The position numbers and the translations under genes were made by a program. Shown piece by piece: positions 51,887-60,993 of a stretch of 64,000 bases of DNA; the first letter of the stretch is position 1; every line of letters starts with the position of its first letter. The notes beneath the pieces are model-generated. The model saw only the letters and a list, made by a program, of their open reading frames with translations. It had not been told where the DNA came from and did no database searches. Source of the DNA: Fibrella rubiginis (GTDB lineage Bacteria; Bacteroidota; Bacteroidia; Cytophagales; Spirosomataceae); the NCBI RefSeq assembly GCF_017353185.1, contig NZ_JAFMYV010000007.1, positions 124,001-188,000 on the forward strand, given 5' to 3'.

Positions 51887-51990
51887 TTTTAAGGTTAGAT
51901 TAATGTGATGGCCTCAAATATAGGTTGGTTTTCATAGCTAACCTTAAAATCAACTTGTTTTAAGGTCAGCTATGAAAACCAACCTTAAAA
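51887..51990 (-). promoter_or_regulatory. Operator-like inverted repeat upstream of fic
   Basis: Arms 51922-51949 and 51958-51985 (28 bp, one mismatch) contain TTTTAAGGTTAG / CTAACCTTAAAA. A further TTTTAAGGTTAG is at 51887-51898, nearer the gene, giving three related half-sites in the region before the start codon at 51873. Confidence 0.6.
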
Positions 51991-52078
51991 CGGTCCTCTA
52001 TCGTTTTGGCTGGTGGGTGAAATGGGTACGAAATAGGGCATGGTTGTCTTTACCACGTACCTAAACTTCTGCCTTCCT

Positions 52079-53728
52079 ATGAACCACCTAGCTGCCGCAG
52101 ATTATGCGGTATTCCTGACCTATTTCATCATCGTTGTCGGCTACGGCTACTGGATTTATCGCTCCCGGCGGGCGGGGGAGACCGATACCAAAGATTTTTT
52201 TCTGGCCGAAGGGTCGCTGACGTGGTGGGCCATCGGGGCCTCGCTGATTGCGTCGAATATCTCGGCTGAACACTTTATCGGCATGGCTGGGTCGGGGTTT
52301 GCCATGGGGCTGGCGATTTCGTCGTATGAATGGATCGCGGCGGCGACGCTGGTCATCGTAGCCGTGTTTTTCATCCCCATCTACCTCAAAAACCGCATCT
52401 CGACCATGCCGCAGTTTCTGGCGCAACGGTATTCCGACACCGTCAGCACGATTCTGGCCATTTTCTGGCTCGTAGTCTACGTGCTCGTCAACCTTACGTC
52501 GATTCTGTATCTGGGAGCCATCGCCATCGAGTCGCTGGCGGGGATTTCGTTTACCACCTGCACCATCGGGCTGGCCGTTTTTGCCATTTTCATTACCCTC
52601 GGTGGCATGAAAGTCATTGGCTATACCGACGTAATTCAGGTGGTGGTGCTCATCGTCGGTGGGCTGGTGGTAACCTACCTGGCCCTGCAACTCGTGGCCG
52701 ACAAATCGGGGGTCGGTCCCGCGTCCGGGAACGGCGTCTGGAATGGGCTGCTGGCCCTCCGCACCCGCGCCGACGATCATTTTCATATGTTCTTCGCCGA
52801 AGGGCAACCGCACTACCAGGCCCTGCCGGGGATGTCGCTGGTGCTGGGCGGCATGTGGATCAACAACCTCTATTACTGGGGCTGCAACCAATACATTGTG
52901 CAGCGCGCACTCGGCGCCGACCTCAAGACCGCCCGTAGCGGCATCCTGTTTGCGGCGTTCCTGAAACTGCTGATCCCGCTGATCGTGGTCATTCCGGGCA
53001 TCGCGGCCTATGTGCTCTATAAAGAAGGTACGTTCCAGGCGGCAATGACGGCGGGCGGGGTCGTGCGGCCCGACAATGCCTACCCCACACTGATGAACCT
53101 GCTGCCCACGGGCATGAAAGGCCTGGCTTTCGCGGCCCTGACGGCGGCGGTAGTAGCCTCATTAGCAGGCAAGTGCAACAGTATCTCCACGATTTTCACG
53201 CTGGATATTTACCGGAAGTTCGTCGACAAGAACGCGTCGGAACAGAAGCTGGTGAACGTAGGGCGCTGGGCGGTGGTGGTGTCGTTTGTGGTGGCCATTA
53301 TCATCGCGCCCATGTTGCGGTCGTTCGATCAGGTGTATCAGTACATTCAGGAGTACACCAATTTCCTGACGCCCGGTGTGTTTTCCATTTTCGTGCTGGG
53401 CTTTTTCTGGAAACGTGCCACCAACCGCGCTGCCCTGACCGTGGCTATCCTGACGATTCCGCTCTCGATCCTGTTCAAATTCTGGCCCGAGATCAGCCAC
53501 GTATTTGGTGGTCAGGCCGCCGAAATACCCTTCCTGCACCGCACCACCTGGGTTTTTGGCATCGACATGGCCCTGATGGTACTTGTATCGCTGACGGACC
53601 CGGCGAGTGTACAGAACCCCAAAGGCTTGGCTATTGACCAATCCATGTTCCGGGTGTCGCGGTCGTTTTTGGTAGGGTCAGTCGTAATCGCGGCGATTTT
53701 GATTGGGTTGTATGCGAAGTTTTGGTAG
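52079..53728 (+). CDS. Sodium/solute symporter (SSS family, SGLT-like)
   Basis: 549 residues from the ATG at 52079. About 14 membrane helices. SSS signatures are LAEGSLTWWAIGASLIASNISAEHFIGMAGSGFA in the first repeat, and LGGMWINNLYYWGCNQYIVQRALGA and FAALTAAVVASLAGKCNSISTIFTLDIY later. The closest functional group is SGLT-type sugar/inositol transporters. With inositol oxygenase 1.4 kb downstream on the same strand, myo-inositol uptake is a reasonable guess. The substrate is not proven. Confidence 0.87.
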   Translation: MNHLAAADYAVFLTYFIIVVGYGYWIYRSRRAGETDTKDFFLAEGSLTWWAIGASLIASNISAEHFIGMAGSGFAMGLAISSYEWIAAATLVIVAVFFIPIYLKNRISTMPQFLAQRYSDTVSTILAIFWLVVYVLVNLTSILYLGAIAIESLAGISFTTCTIGLAVFAIFITLGGMKVIGYTDVIQVVVLIVGGLVVTYLALQLVADKSGVGPASGNGVWNGLLALRTRADDHFHMFFAEGQPHYQALPGMSLVLGGMWINNLYYWGCNQYIVQRALGADLKTARSGILFAAFLKLLIPLIVVIPGIAAYVLYKEGTFQAAMTAGGVVRPDNAYPTLMNLLPTGMKGLAFAALTAAVVASLAGKCNSISTIFTLDIYRKFVDKNASEQKLVNVGRWAVVVSFVVAIIIAPMLRSFDQVYQYIQEYTNFLTPGVFSIFVLGFFWKRATNRAALTVAILTIPLSILFKFWPEISHVFGGQAAEIPFLHRTTWVFGIDMALMVLVSLTDPASVQNPKGLAIDQSMFRVSRSFLVGSVVIAAILIGLYAKFW

Positions 53729-53743
53729 CGATTTAGGGTAATT

Positions 53744-53833
53744 GTTTCAGGGCGAGGGTCTACCCCACCCCCGGCCCCTCCCCTGAAAGGCAGGGGCCGG
53801 GGGTGGGGGTGGGGTAGACTCTCGCCCTGAAAC
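53744..53833. repeat. GC-rich inverted repeat between the symporter and LLM genes
   Basis: GTTTCAGGGCGAG (from 53744) and its reverse complement ending at 53833 enclose C-rich and G-rich arms (CCCCACCCCCGGCCCC / GGGGCCGGGGGTGGGG) with a small bulge. It sits between convergent gene ends and may act as a strong transcription stop. Confidence 0.82.
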
Positions 53834-53835
53834 AA

Positions 53836-54855
53836 CTACGCCACAGAAACCACCTCCCGCTGCAAAATTGCCTCTCGCGCCTGTGCGGTGAGTTCAAATG
53901 AACGGAGCCGGGCGGCGTGGTCGAAAATTTGGGCGGTGATCATCAGCTCATCGGCCTGGGTTTGGTCGATGAAGTTGGTAAGGCCCTGTTGTACCGTTTC
54001 GGACGAACCAACGACGGCGTACCGGAGCATCTGGCCCGCACCCGTCTGCCGGAGGGCATAATCGAGCAATTCGGGTTGATCGACGGGGGGAGGCAATTGG
54101 CCCGGATTGCCGCTTCGGAGGTTGATAAACTGCTGTTGCGCCGAGGTAAATAGCCGTTTGGCTTCCTCGTCGGTATCGGCCGCCACGACGTTTACGCCCA
54201 GCATCACGTAGGGTTTCTTTAGCGTTTCTGACGGCTGAAACTGGGTGCGATACGTGTGCAGGGCCTGCATGAGCGCGTCGGGGGCAAAGTGCGAGGCAAA
54301 GGCGTAGGGCAACCCCAGCATGGCGGCTAGCTGCGCTCCAAACAGGCTGGAGCCTAGTATCCAGATAGGTACGTTCAGGCCCGCCCCCGGCATAGCCCGT
54401 ACCGCCTGCCCCGGCTCGGCGGGTTGGAAATAGTGTTGCAACTCAACCACATCCTGTGGAAACGTATCTGGCCCGGTCAGGTTGCGGCGCATGGCGCGGG
54501 CCGTAACCTGATCAGAACCCGGCGCACGACCTACACCCAGGTCAATCCGACCGGGATACAGCGATGCCAACGTGCCAAACTGTTCGGCAATGACCAGCGG
54601 TGAGTGGTTGGGCAGCATAATACCCCCCGACCCCACGCGGATCGTGTTGGTGCCACCCGCAATGTAGCCGATCACCACCGACGTAGCAGCGCTGGCCACG
54701 CCGGTCATATTGTGGTGTTCGGCCAGCCAATAGCGGTTGTAACCCCATGTTTCGGCGTGTTGGGCCAGGTCAAGGGCATTGTTAAGTGACTGTTTGACGG
54801 TGTTCCCGGCGGCAACGGGCACCAGATCGAGTATAGAAAATGGAACGTTGTTCAT
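53836..54855 (-). CDS. LLM-class (luciferase-like) flavin-dependent oxidoreductase
   Basis: A 339-residue TIM-barrel. Motifs are [15 protein letters not shown] at the start, [59 protein letters not shown] and [15 protein letters not shown]. This is the MsnO8/LuxA-like group of FMN-dependent monooxygenase-fold enzymes. Substrate and physiological role cannot be read from the sequence. It is convergent with the symporter and divergent from inositol oxygenase. Confidence 0.87.
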   Translation of the reverse strand: MNNVPFSILDLVPVAAGNTVKQSLNNALDLAQHAETWGYNRYWLAEHHNMTGVASAATSVVIGYIAGGTNTIRVGSGGIMLPNHSPLVIAEQFGTLASLYPGRIDLGVGRAPGSDQVTARAMRRNLTGPDTFPQDVVELQHYFQPAEPGQAVRAMPGAGLNVPIWILGSSLFGAQLAAMLGLPYAFASHFAPDALMQALHTYRTQFQPSETLKKPYVMLGVNVVAADTDEEAKRLFTSAQQQFINLRSGNPGQLPPPVDQPELLDYALRQTGAGQMLRYAVVGSSETVQQGLTNFIDQTQADELMITAQIFDHAARLRSFELTAQAREAILQREVVSVA

Positions 54856-55076
54856 GGCGTTGGAAAAGATAGCAGCCCAACCGAGTTGCTTACTGCATTA
54901 CTTCTTCCCGTAACAAATTGGTCTGCTGAATAATTGCCCGGACAAAGTAGGGAGGTGCTGTCTGGCAGCTTTCTCAAATCGGAGTAATTATTGATGCCAT
55001 CGCTCCAAGCGATGACATCAATGATCGATTGTCCAAAATCCAGCATCCAACATCCAGTATCTTAAAGCTTTACCCG

Positions 55077-55084
55077 TACTTTTG
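55077..55084 (+). promoter_or_regulatory. -7 box of inositol oxygenase promoter
   Basis: TACTTTTG (TAnnTTTG consensus), 30 bases before the ATG at 55115. No clear -33 TTTG at the expected distance. Confidence 0.45.
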
Positions 55085-55114
55085 TTGGTCTATCGCGTTT
55101 ATTCTTAAAGCATT

Positions 55115-56002
55115 ATGCAGCAGCAAACACTTACTCAGCAGGAAACCAACCCCCTTGCCAGCCTTGAGCAGTGGGAAGACGACGTTTTGCTGCGCTATCC
55201 CGAGCCGGGCTGCGCTCAGCCGACGCACAAGGCGAAGGAAGCCTACCGCAACTACGACAGTCCGGAGCGCGATACTGTGCGGGAGTTTTACCGCCTCAAT
55301 CACCGCTACCAGACGTTCGACTTTGTTCGGGAAAAGGAAAGCGAGTTTCTGAAGTTCGACAAGAAGGAAATGCCCGTCTGGAACGCGATGGAGTTTCTGA
55401 ATACTCTCGTCGACGATTCAGACCCCGATACCGACCTCGATCAGCTACAGCACCTGTTGCAAACCGCCGAGGCTATCCGCGCCGACGGTCACCCCGACTG
55501 GTTTGTGCTGACGGGCTTTTTGCACGACATGGGTAAAGTGCTTTGCCTCTTCGGCGAACCGCAGTGGGCCGTGGTGGGCGACACCTTCCCCGTGGGTTGC
55601 GCGCATTCCGACAAGATCGTCTACCCCGAATATTTCGCTGCCAACCCGGATAGCTATGATGAGCGGTATAACACCAAATACGGCGTTTACAGCCACCATT
55701 GTGGCCTGAAGAACGTGCATATGTCGTGGGGGCATGACGAGTATCTGTATCAGATCACGAAAAATTACCTGCCCGAGCCGGCCTTGTACATGATCCGGTA
55801 TCACTCGTTCTACTCGCAGCACCGCGAAAAGGCCTATGATCATTTGCTGGACGACCACGACCGGGCGATGTTCCCGTGGGTTGACAAATTCAACCCGTAT
55901 GATCTGTATTCGAAAAGCCCAAAACCACCCGTGGTGAGCGAATTGAAGCCGTATTACGAAGACCTCATCGCCAAATATTTGCCTGCAACGGTTCGGCTGT
56001 AA
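55115..56002 (+). CDS. myo-Inositol oxygenase (MIOX)
   Basis: A 295-residue HD-type non-haem diiron dioxygenase that cleaves myo-inositol to D-glucuronate. The family pattern is clear: [42 protein letters not shown] (His-Asp iron ligands), [23 protein letters not shown] (second His pair), [11 protein letters not shown] and a late LDDHD. Length matches eukaryotic and bacterial MIOX (about 285-300). It probably works with the SSS symporter upstream. No further glucuronate-pathway gene is in the window. Confidence 0.92.
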   Translation: MQQQTLTQQETNPLASLEQWEDDVLLRYPEPGCAQPTHKAKEAYRNYDSPERDTVREFYRLNHRYQTFDFVREKESEFLKFDKKEMPVWNAMEFLNTLVDDSDPDTDLDQLQHLLQTAEAIRADGHPDWFVLTGFLHDMGKVLCLFGEPQWAVVGDTFPVGCAHSDKIVYPEYFAANPDSYDERYNTKYGVYSHHCGLKNVHMSWGHDEYLYQITKNYLPEPALYMIRYHSFYSQHREKAYDHLLDDHDRAMFPWVDKFNPYDLYSKSPKPPVVSELKPYYEDLIAKYLPATVRL

Positions 56003-56030
56003 GAATCTGACCCACAACTATAAGGGACTG

Positions 56031-56061
56031 TTGGAGTTTCAAAACGGGTTTCCTATCTTTG
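56031..56061 (+). promoter_or_regulatory. Promoter of the rpmG operon
   Basis: TTG at 56031-56033, 20-base spacer, TATCTTTG at 56054-56061, matching the Bacteroidota consensus. The -7 box ends 27 bases before rpmG. Confidence 0.72.
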
Positions 56062-56088
56062 CGCTCCCGTTGAGAAAATCACATAGCC

Positions 56089-56271
56089 ATGGCTAAGAAA
56101 GGTAATAGAATTCAGGTAATTTTGGAATGCACCGAGCAAAGGGCAGCGGGTGTTCCGGGTATTTCGCGGTACATCACTACCAAGAACCGTAAAAACACCC
56201 CTGCGCGTATCGAGCGCAAGAAGTACAACCCCTTCATGAAGAAGGTAACGTTGCACAAAGAGATTAAGTAA
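56089..56271 (+). CDS. rpmG: Ribosomal protein L33
   Basis: 60 residues. The sequence [57 protein letters not shown] matches bacterial L33 throughout. The zinc-ribbon cysteines are not all kept (only ILEC), i.e. the Cys-minus form. It is followed 68 bp later by DUF4295 and then ftsY, a gene order common in Bacteroidota. rpmB (L28), which often precedes it, is absent here. Confidence 0.95.
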   Translation: MAKKGNRIQVILECTEQRAAGVPGISRYITTKNRKNTPARIERKKYNPFMKKVTLHKEIK

Positions 56272-56339
56272 TCAACTCATCAATGGCGGAACCCGTAGCG
56301 TAACAGCACCGAGGCACACGTCGAAACGTACACAGCACA

Positions 56340-56495
56340 ATGGCTAAGAAGGTAGTTGCAACCCTGAAGACAAAAGATAACGGTAAGGCTTTCGCTAAAG
56401 TTATCCGCGCCGTGAAATCTCCCAAAACGGGCGCTTACACGTTCAAAGAAGAAATGGTGCCGGTTGATGAAGTGCAGAACGCGTTTAAAGCGTAA
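56340..56495 (+). CDS. DUF4295 small protein
   Basis: 51 residues (ATG 56340, stop TAA 56493-56495). It begins MAKKVVATLKTKDNGKAFAK, then VIRAVKSPKTGAYTFKEEM, ending NAFKA. This matches DUF4295, a tiny basic Bacteroidota protein almost always encoded after L33 and probably ribosome-associated. A terminator follows at 56525. Confidence 0.9.
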   Translation: MAKKVVATLKTKDNGKAFAKVIRAVKSPKTGAYTFKEEMVPVDEVQNAFKA

Positions 56496-56524
56496 TTGCC
56501 CGCCAACTAACACACATTACAATG

Positions 56525-56549
56525 AAGTCCCGATGAGGGACTTTTTTTG
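56525..56549 (+). terminator. Terminator of the rpmG-DUF4295 operon
   Basis: AAGTCCC (56525-56531) / GGGACTT (56537-56543) with a 5-base loop, continuing into a T-run. Confidence 0.88.
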
Positions 56550-56632
56550 TATCAAACATAATCGTAAGTCGTAGCTTTTCAGACCTGCGACTTTCCGGAC
56601 TTATGACTCACAGACTTACGACTTAATAGCCC

Positions 56633-57595
56633 ATGGCCTTCTTCGGATTATTTGGTAAAGAGAAAAAAGAGTCGCTCGACAAGGGGCTGGAAAAAAGCAA
56701 AGACAGCTTCTTTTCCAAGCTTGGTCGGGCTGTAGTGGGCAAAACCACCATTGATGAGGAAGTCCTCGACGAACTCGAAGACGTGCTGATCTCCTCAGAT
56801 GTGGGGGTAGAGACCACCGTAAAGATCATCAAGCGCATCGAAGCCCGCGTGGCCCGCGACAAGTACATGGGCACCGACGAGCTGGACAAAATCCTGCGCG
56901 AAGAGATAGCCAGCCTACTCTCCGACAGTGTCGGCACGGCCATTACACAACGCGCTGATTTTGAGCTGCCTGCTGATAAAAAGCCGTACGTCATTATGGT
57001 TGTCGGGGTGAACGGCGTAGGCAAAACCACCACGATTGGTAAGCTGGCATCACAGTTTCATAAGCGGGGCAAGAAAGTAGTGCTCGGCGCGGGCGACACC
57101 TTCCGGGCGGCAGCCGTAGACCAGCTCAAGCTATGGGGTGAGCGTGTAGGGGTACCCGTCATTTCGCACGGCATGAACACCGACCCTTCGGCGGTGGCCT
57201 ATGACGCCGTGAAAAAGGCCACCGAAATGGGCGCCGACGTGGTCATCATCGACACCGCCGGACGGTTGCATACGAAGGTGAACCTGATGAATGAGCTATC
57301 GAAGATTAAGCGCGTGATGCAGAAATTTATCCCCGACGCCCCCCACGAAGTGCTGCTCGTGCTGGACGGATCTACGGGCCAAAATGCGTTTATTCAGGCT
57401 ACCGAATTTACCCGCGTAACAGACGTTACAGCCCTGGCCATCACCAAGTTAGATGGTACGGCCAAAGGCGGCGTGGTCATCGGTATCTCCGATCAGTTCC
57501 GCATTCCGGTGAAGTATATCGGCGTCGGCGAAAAGATCGACGATCTGCAAACGTTTGATAAAATGGAGTTCGTGGATTCGTTTTTCAAGAAATGA
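56633..57595 (+). CDS. ftsY: Signal recognition particle receptor FtsY
   Basis: A 320-residue SRP GTPase. An N domain (residues 1-110) is followed by the G domain with [15 protein letters not shown] (P-loop), [47 protein letters not shown] and [23 protein letters not shown]. It has no long acidic A domain, as in other Bacteroidota. It docks ribosome-SRP complexes at the membrane. Its stop overlaps the next open frame by 4 bases (ATGA). Confidence 0.95.
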   Translation: MAFFGLFGKEKKESLDKGLEKSKDSFFSKLGRAVVGKTTIDEEVLDELEDVLISSDVGVETTVKIIKRIEARVARDKYMGTDELDKILREEIASLLSDSVGTAITQRADFELPADKKPYVIMVVGVNGVGKTTTIGKLASQFHKRGKKVVLGAGDTFRAAAVDQLKLWGERVGVPVISHGMNTDPSAVAYDAVKKATEMGADVVIIDTAGRLHTKVNLMNELSKIKRVMQKFIPDAPHEVLLVLDGSTGQNAFIQATEFTRVTDVTALAITKLDGTAKGGVVIGISDQFRIPVKYIGVGEKIDDLQTFDKMEFVDSFFKK

Positions 57596-57609
57596 TTGGC
57601 CCTTCTACT

Positions 57610-58068
57610 ATGCGATTCATCTTACTCTTACTCACTCTCCTGACAACCACCGCTGTAGCTCAACATCGTAAAAAAAGCGTAAGCAACAAGCAGGGTATCT
57701 GTGGTGTAGTGGTGGAACGGAAGGGTAATCAGATGCCCGGTCCGGGTGCCGGGCCATCACAAGGAGAACCCGTTTCGCGGGAGGTGCTGGTGTATCCGGC
57801 GCTGATGATGGATGCTGTGGAAGGCATGGAAGAAGGATTCATTACCTCGACTAAAGGCGTAGAGCCGATCCAGAAAGTGCAGTCAGGTAAGGACGGAACG
57901 TATTGCCTCTACGGCCTCCCCGCTGGCACGTATACTGTGCTGGTCCGTGAGCCTAAAGGGTTGTACGCCAGCTTGTTCGATATAAATGGGCGGCTTAATC
58001 CAGTGACGGTCCAGAAGCAAAAAGTGGCCAAGCACAACATTCAGATCACGTATCAGGCAGCGTTTTAA
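57610..58068 (+). CDS. Exported protein with carboxypeptidase-regulatory-like fold
   Basis: 152 residues from the ATG at 57610; an ATG overlapping the ftsY stop (57592) is also possible and would suggest translational coupling. A signal peptide ([18 protein letters not shown]) precedes a beta-rich domain: [16 protein letters not shown], then [27 protein letters not shown]. This is the CarboxypepD_reg/SdrD B-like Ig pattern common in Bacteroidota surface proteins. No catalytic residues. Probably a small periplasmic or surface protein; role unknown. Confidence 0.68.
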   Translation: MRFILLLLTLLTTTAVAQHRKKSVSNKQGICGVVVERKGNQMPGPGAGPSQGEPVSREVLVYPALMMDAVEGMEEGFITSTKGVEPIQKVQSGKDGTYCLYGLPAGTYTVLVREPKGLYASLFDINGRLNPVTVQKQKVAKHNIQITYQAAF

Positions 58069-58126
58069 ATGGGCCAGCTTTGGCGTACGTATCCGTATAG
58101 TTTCGCGCTCCAGGGGCTGACGCATA

Positions 58127-58216
58127 GCCCTTCGACAGGCTCAGGGTGACAGCCCATCTAAAGCAAATCAGGTAACTTGAATCTAGTTCCCTGTCACCCT
58201 GAGCCTGTCGAAGGGC
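58127..58216. repeat. 26-bp inverted repeat of the CCCTTCGACAGGCTCAGGG type
   Basis: Perfect arms 58127-58152 and 58191-58216 with a 38-base loop, between convergent genes. The arm belongs to a word family seen as an interspersed repeat in many unrelated bacterial genomes. Confidence 0.9.
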
Positions 58217-58235
58217 AACCAGCGCGAAGCTACAG

Positions 58236-59261
58236 TTACCCGTTTAAAGACATCCCGTTCAACTGATCAATCATATTGCTTGAGCCAATAAACAGCGGGC
58301 TTCGCTGATGGAGGGATGTAGGGGCTACGTCCAGAATGCGTTGCTCACCATCGCAGGCGCGGCCGCCGGCTTGCTCGGCAATGAAGGCCATCGGGTAGCA
58401 TTCGTAGAGCAGGCGTAGTTTTCCCTGTGGAGATCGGGCCGTTGGCGGATAGAGGTAAATGCCCCCCTTGATGAGATTTCGGTGAAAGTCGGCCACCAGC
58501 GAGCCAATGTAGCGGCCCGTCATGCGCTGCTGTTTGCAACGTTGCAAATAGGTCTGCACGGGGGCGGGGTAGTCGGCTACATTGCCGTCGTTGCACGAAA
58601 AGATCTGGCCTGTAGGAGGTTGTTTCAGGCTAGGCTGCGACAGGATGTATTCACCCAGTGATGTATCGTAGGTGAAGCCGCTCACGCCCTCGCCGGTGGT
58701 CAGTACCAGGATTGTGGAGGAGCCGTATAGGATATAGCCTGCCGCCACCTGCTGATCGCCACCCTGCAGAAAATCGGCCAGCGTAGCCTTGCTACCCACG
58801 GGTGTAACGCGGCGATAAATGCTGAAAATAGTGCCTATCGACACGTTGACGTCAATATTCGACGAGCCGTCGAGGGGGTCGATGGCCACCACATATTTGG
58901 CGTTGACGTTGCCGGTGTGGATGATGTCTTCGTCTTCTTCCGAAATAATGGCGCACACTTCGCCGCCGTTTTTCAAGGCTCGGATGAACCGGATGTTGGC
59001 CACCACGTCCAGTTTCTGCTGCGTCTCGCCCTGCACATTATCTGACCCCGCCGACCCGGTAATGTCCATCAGGCCCGCCCGGTTGATTTCGCGGTTGATG
59101 ATCTTGCTGGCCAGCGCCATATCACGCAGCAACTGTGATAGTTCGCCAGTGGCGTAGGGAAACGCCGTTTGCCGCTGCATAATATACCGGTCGAGCGTGA
59201 TGCCGACGGGCAGGGCCAGGTTTGCCAGCGCCATTGGTGGAATTGGAGACAGGGTGTTCAT
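58236..59261 (-). CDS. fbp: Fructose-1,6-bisphosphatase, class 1
   Basis: 341 residues. FBPase class I motifs are [40 protein letters not shown] (metal-binding DPLDGSSN), [23 protein letters not shown] and [25 protein letters not shown]. It hydrolyses fructose-1,6-bisphosphate in gluconeogenesis. It is co-directional with pckA and 2 bp downstream of its stop, so the two gluconeogenic enzymes form one operon. Confidence 0.96.
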   Translation of the reverse strand: MNTLSPIPPMALANLALPVGITLDRYIMQRQTAFPYATGELSQLLRDMALASKIINREINRAGLMDITGSAGSDNVQGETQQKLDVVANIRFIRALKNGGEVCAIISEEDEDIIHTGNVNAKYVVAIDPLDGSSNIDVNVSIGTIFSIYRRVTPVGSKATLADFLQGGDQQVAAGYILYGSSTILVLTTGEGVSGFTYDTSLGEYILSQPSLKQPPTGQIFSCNDGNVADYPAPVQTYLQRCKQQRMTGRYIGSLVADFHRNLIKGGIYLYPPTARSPQGKLRLLYECYPMAFIAEQAGGRACDGEQRILDVAPTSLHQRSPLFIGSSNMIDQLNGMSLNG

Positions 59262-59263
59262 AA

Positions 59264-60871
59264 TCAGCCTATTTCCTGCCGTTTTGCCTCGAAAAGTGAC
59301 CAGACGTGGGCAGCTTGCTTATCATAGGCGACTGAGTCGGTCCAGGTGTCGCGCGGGTTGAGCAACGTAGCCGGAACCGCCGAACAACTGGTTGGCATGG
59401 CGAGACCGAAAATAGGATGACGCTGGTAGGGCACCACGTCGGGGTCGAGGGCACCCGTGAGCGCTGCCCGAATGAGCGCGCGGGTGTGCGTCAGGCTGAT
59501 ACGCTTACCAATGCCAAAGCCGCCGCCTGTCCAACCCGTGTTGACGAGCCATACTTCGGTGTTGTGTTCCCGGATTTTTTCACCCAGCAGGGCTGCGTAT
59601 TGGGTAGGGTGGAGGGGCATGAACGCCGCACCGAAACAAGCCGAAAACGTAGCCTGTGGCTCAGTAACGCCCATTTCGGTGCCGGCCACCTTCGCCGTAT
59701 AACCCAGCAAAAAGTAATCCATGGCTTGTTCGGGTGTGAGGCGCGAAATGGGTGGCAGCACTCCGAAGGCATCGCAGGTTAGGAAGAAGATCGTGTTCGG
59801 ATGGCCCCCCACCGACGGTTCCTGCGCGTTGTCGATGAAGTGAATCGGGTACGACGTGCGCGTGTTTTCGGTCAGCGTGGTATCCGCGTAGTTCACCTGA
59901 CTAGTGCCCGGAATGAAGCGCGTATTCTCTACGATAGCCCCGTAGCGGATAGCATCGAAAATCTGTGGTTCATGCTCATGGGTGAGATCAACGACTTTAG
60001 CGTAACAACCCCCTTCGAAGTTGAAAATACCCTCGTCGCTCCAGCCGTGCTCATCGTCGCCAATCAGACAGCGTTCGGGATCGGCAGAAAGTGTTGTCTT
60101 GCCTGTACCCGACAAACCGAAGAAAACCGCTACGTCGGGTTTGCCGTCGGGGCGGGCGTGACCAATATTGGCTGAACAGTGCATGGGCAGCACGTTTTGC
60201 TGCGGCAGCAGGAAATTGAGTGCCGAAAAGATGCCCTTTTTTATTTCGCCCGCGTATCCCGTACCACCGATGAGCAGTATCCGCTTCGACAGATTCAGGA
60301 TGGCAAAATTTCCGTTTCGAGTGCCGTCTTCACCCGGGTTAGCCACAAAATCGGGCACGGCCAGAATCGTGAAATTGGGTTCAAACGTGCTTAATTCTTT
60401 GCCTGGCACCCGCAGGAACATGTTGTAGCAGAACAAGTTTTGCCAGGCCGACGTGGTCAGGATACACAGATTGAGTTGATGGTGTGGGTCAGCGCCGGCG
60501 CGGGCATAGCGCACGTAGGCCGTCTGGTATTCCAGAAAGTTCAGCATCCGCCGGTGCAGCCGGTCGAATTGCGCTTCAGCGAACGGGATGTTCACACGCC
60601 CCCAATCGACGGTGTCGGCAGTCAGGGCGTCATGAACAATGTACCGGTCCTTTGGCGACCGGCCCGTAAACCGGCCCGTAGCGCACATCAGCGCGCCGGT
60701 ATCGGTCAGTTGCCCCTCACTCCGCAACACGGCATGTTCGATTAGCGTTGACGGCGAAAGCTGGAAAAATAACTCGGCGGGGTCGCGGAGTTGCAAAAAA
60801 TCAATCGCCCTATCGGCGGGTGACTGAAGCCCAACGAGTTGGGCGAATGGCTGTCCCTGTTCAATGACCAT
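59264..60871 (-). CDS. pckA: Phosphoenolpyruvate carboxykinase (ATP)
   Basis: 535 residues from the ATG at 60871; an upstream in-frame ATG at 60907 adds a non-conserved Cys-rich leader and was rejected. Motifs are [65 protein letters not shown] (kinase P-loop and metal site) and [16 protein letters not shown]. It converts oxaloacetate + ATP to PEP, the entry to gluconeogenesis. First gene of the pckA-fbp operon, divergent from a metabolic regulator (60994). Confidence 0.96.
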   Translation of the reverse strand: MVIEQGQPFAQLVGLQSPADRAIDFLQLRDPAELFFQLSPSTLIEHAVLRSEGQLTDTGALMCATGRFTGRSPKDRYIVHDALTADTVDWGRVNIPFAEAQFDRLHRRMLNFLEYQTAYVRYARAGADPHHQLNLCILTTSAWQNLFCYNMFLRVPGKELSTFEPNFTILAVPDFVANPGEDGTRNGNFAILNLSKRILLIGGTGYAGEIKKGIFSALNFLLPQQNVLPMHCSANIGHARPDGKPDVAVFFGLSGTGKTTLSADPERCLIGDDEHGWSDEGIFNFEGGCYAKVVDLTHEHEPQIFDAIRYGAIVENTRFIPGTSQVNYADTTLTENTRTSYPIHFIDNAQEPSVGGHPNTIFFLTCDAFGVLPPISRLTPEQAMDYFLLGYTAKVAGTEMGVTEPQATFSACFGAAFMPLHPTQYAALLGEKIREHNTEVWLVNTGWTGGGFGIGKRISLTHTRALIRAALTGALDPDVVPYQRHPIFGLAMPTSCSAVPATLLNPRDTWTDSVAYDKQAAHVWSLFEAKRQEIG

Positions 60872-60931
60872 GCGCGTGTATTGGTTTGTGCCACACTGAT
60901 AGCACAAACCTACAGCGATTATTTTATAAAT

Positions 60932-60945
60932 AGCGAACGTTCGCT
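60932..60945. promoter_or_regulatory. 14-bp palindrome in the pckA / regulator intergenic region
   Basis: AGCGAACGTTCGCT is perfectly self-complementary and lies midway between two divergent start codons (60871 and 60994). Candidate operator for the regulator encoded next. Confidence 0.55.
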
Positions 60946-60980
60946 GAAAATATTTAAAACGCTGATTTAATGGGATAAAC

Positions 60981-60988
60981 TATCTTTG
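60981..60988 (+). promoter_or_regulatory. -7 box just before the regulator start
   Basis: TATCTTTG, only 5 bases before the ATG at 60994, so the transcript would be leaderless or nearly so. Confidence 0.5.
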
Positions 60989-60993
60989 GCCGC

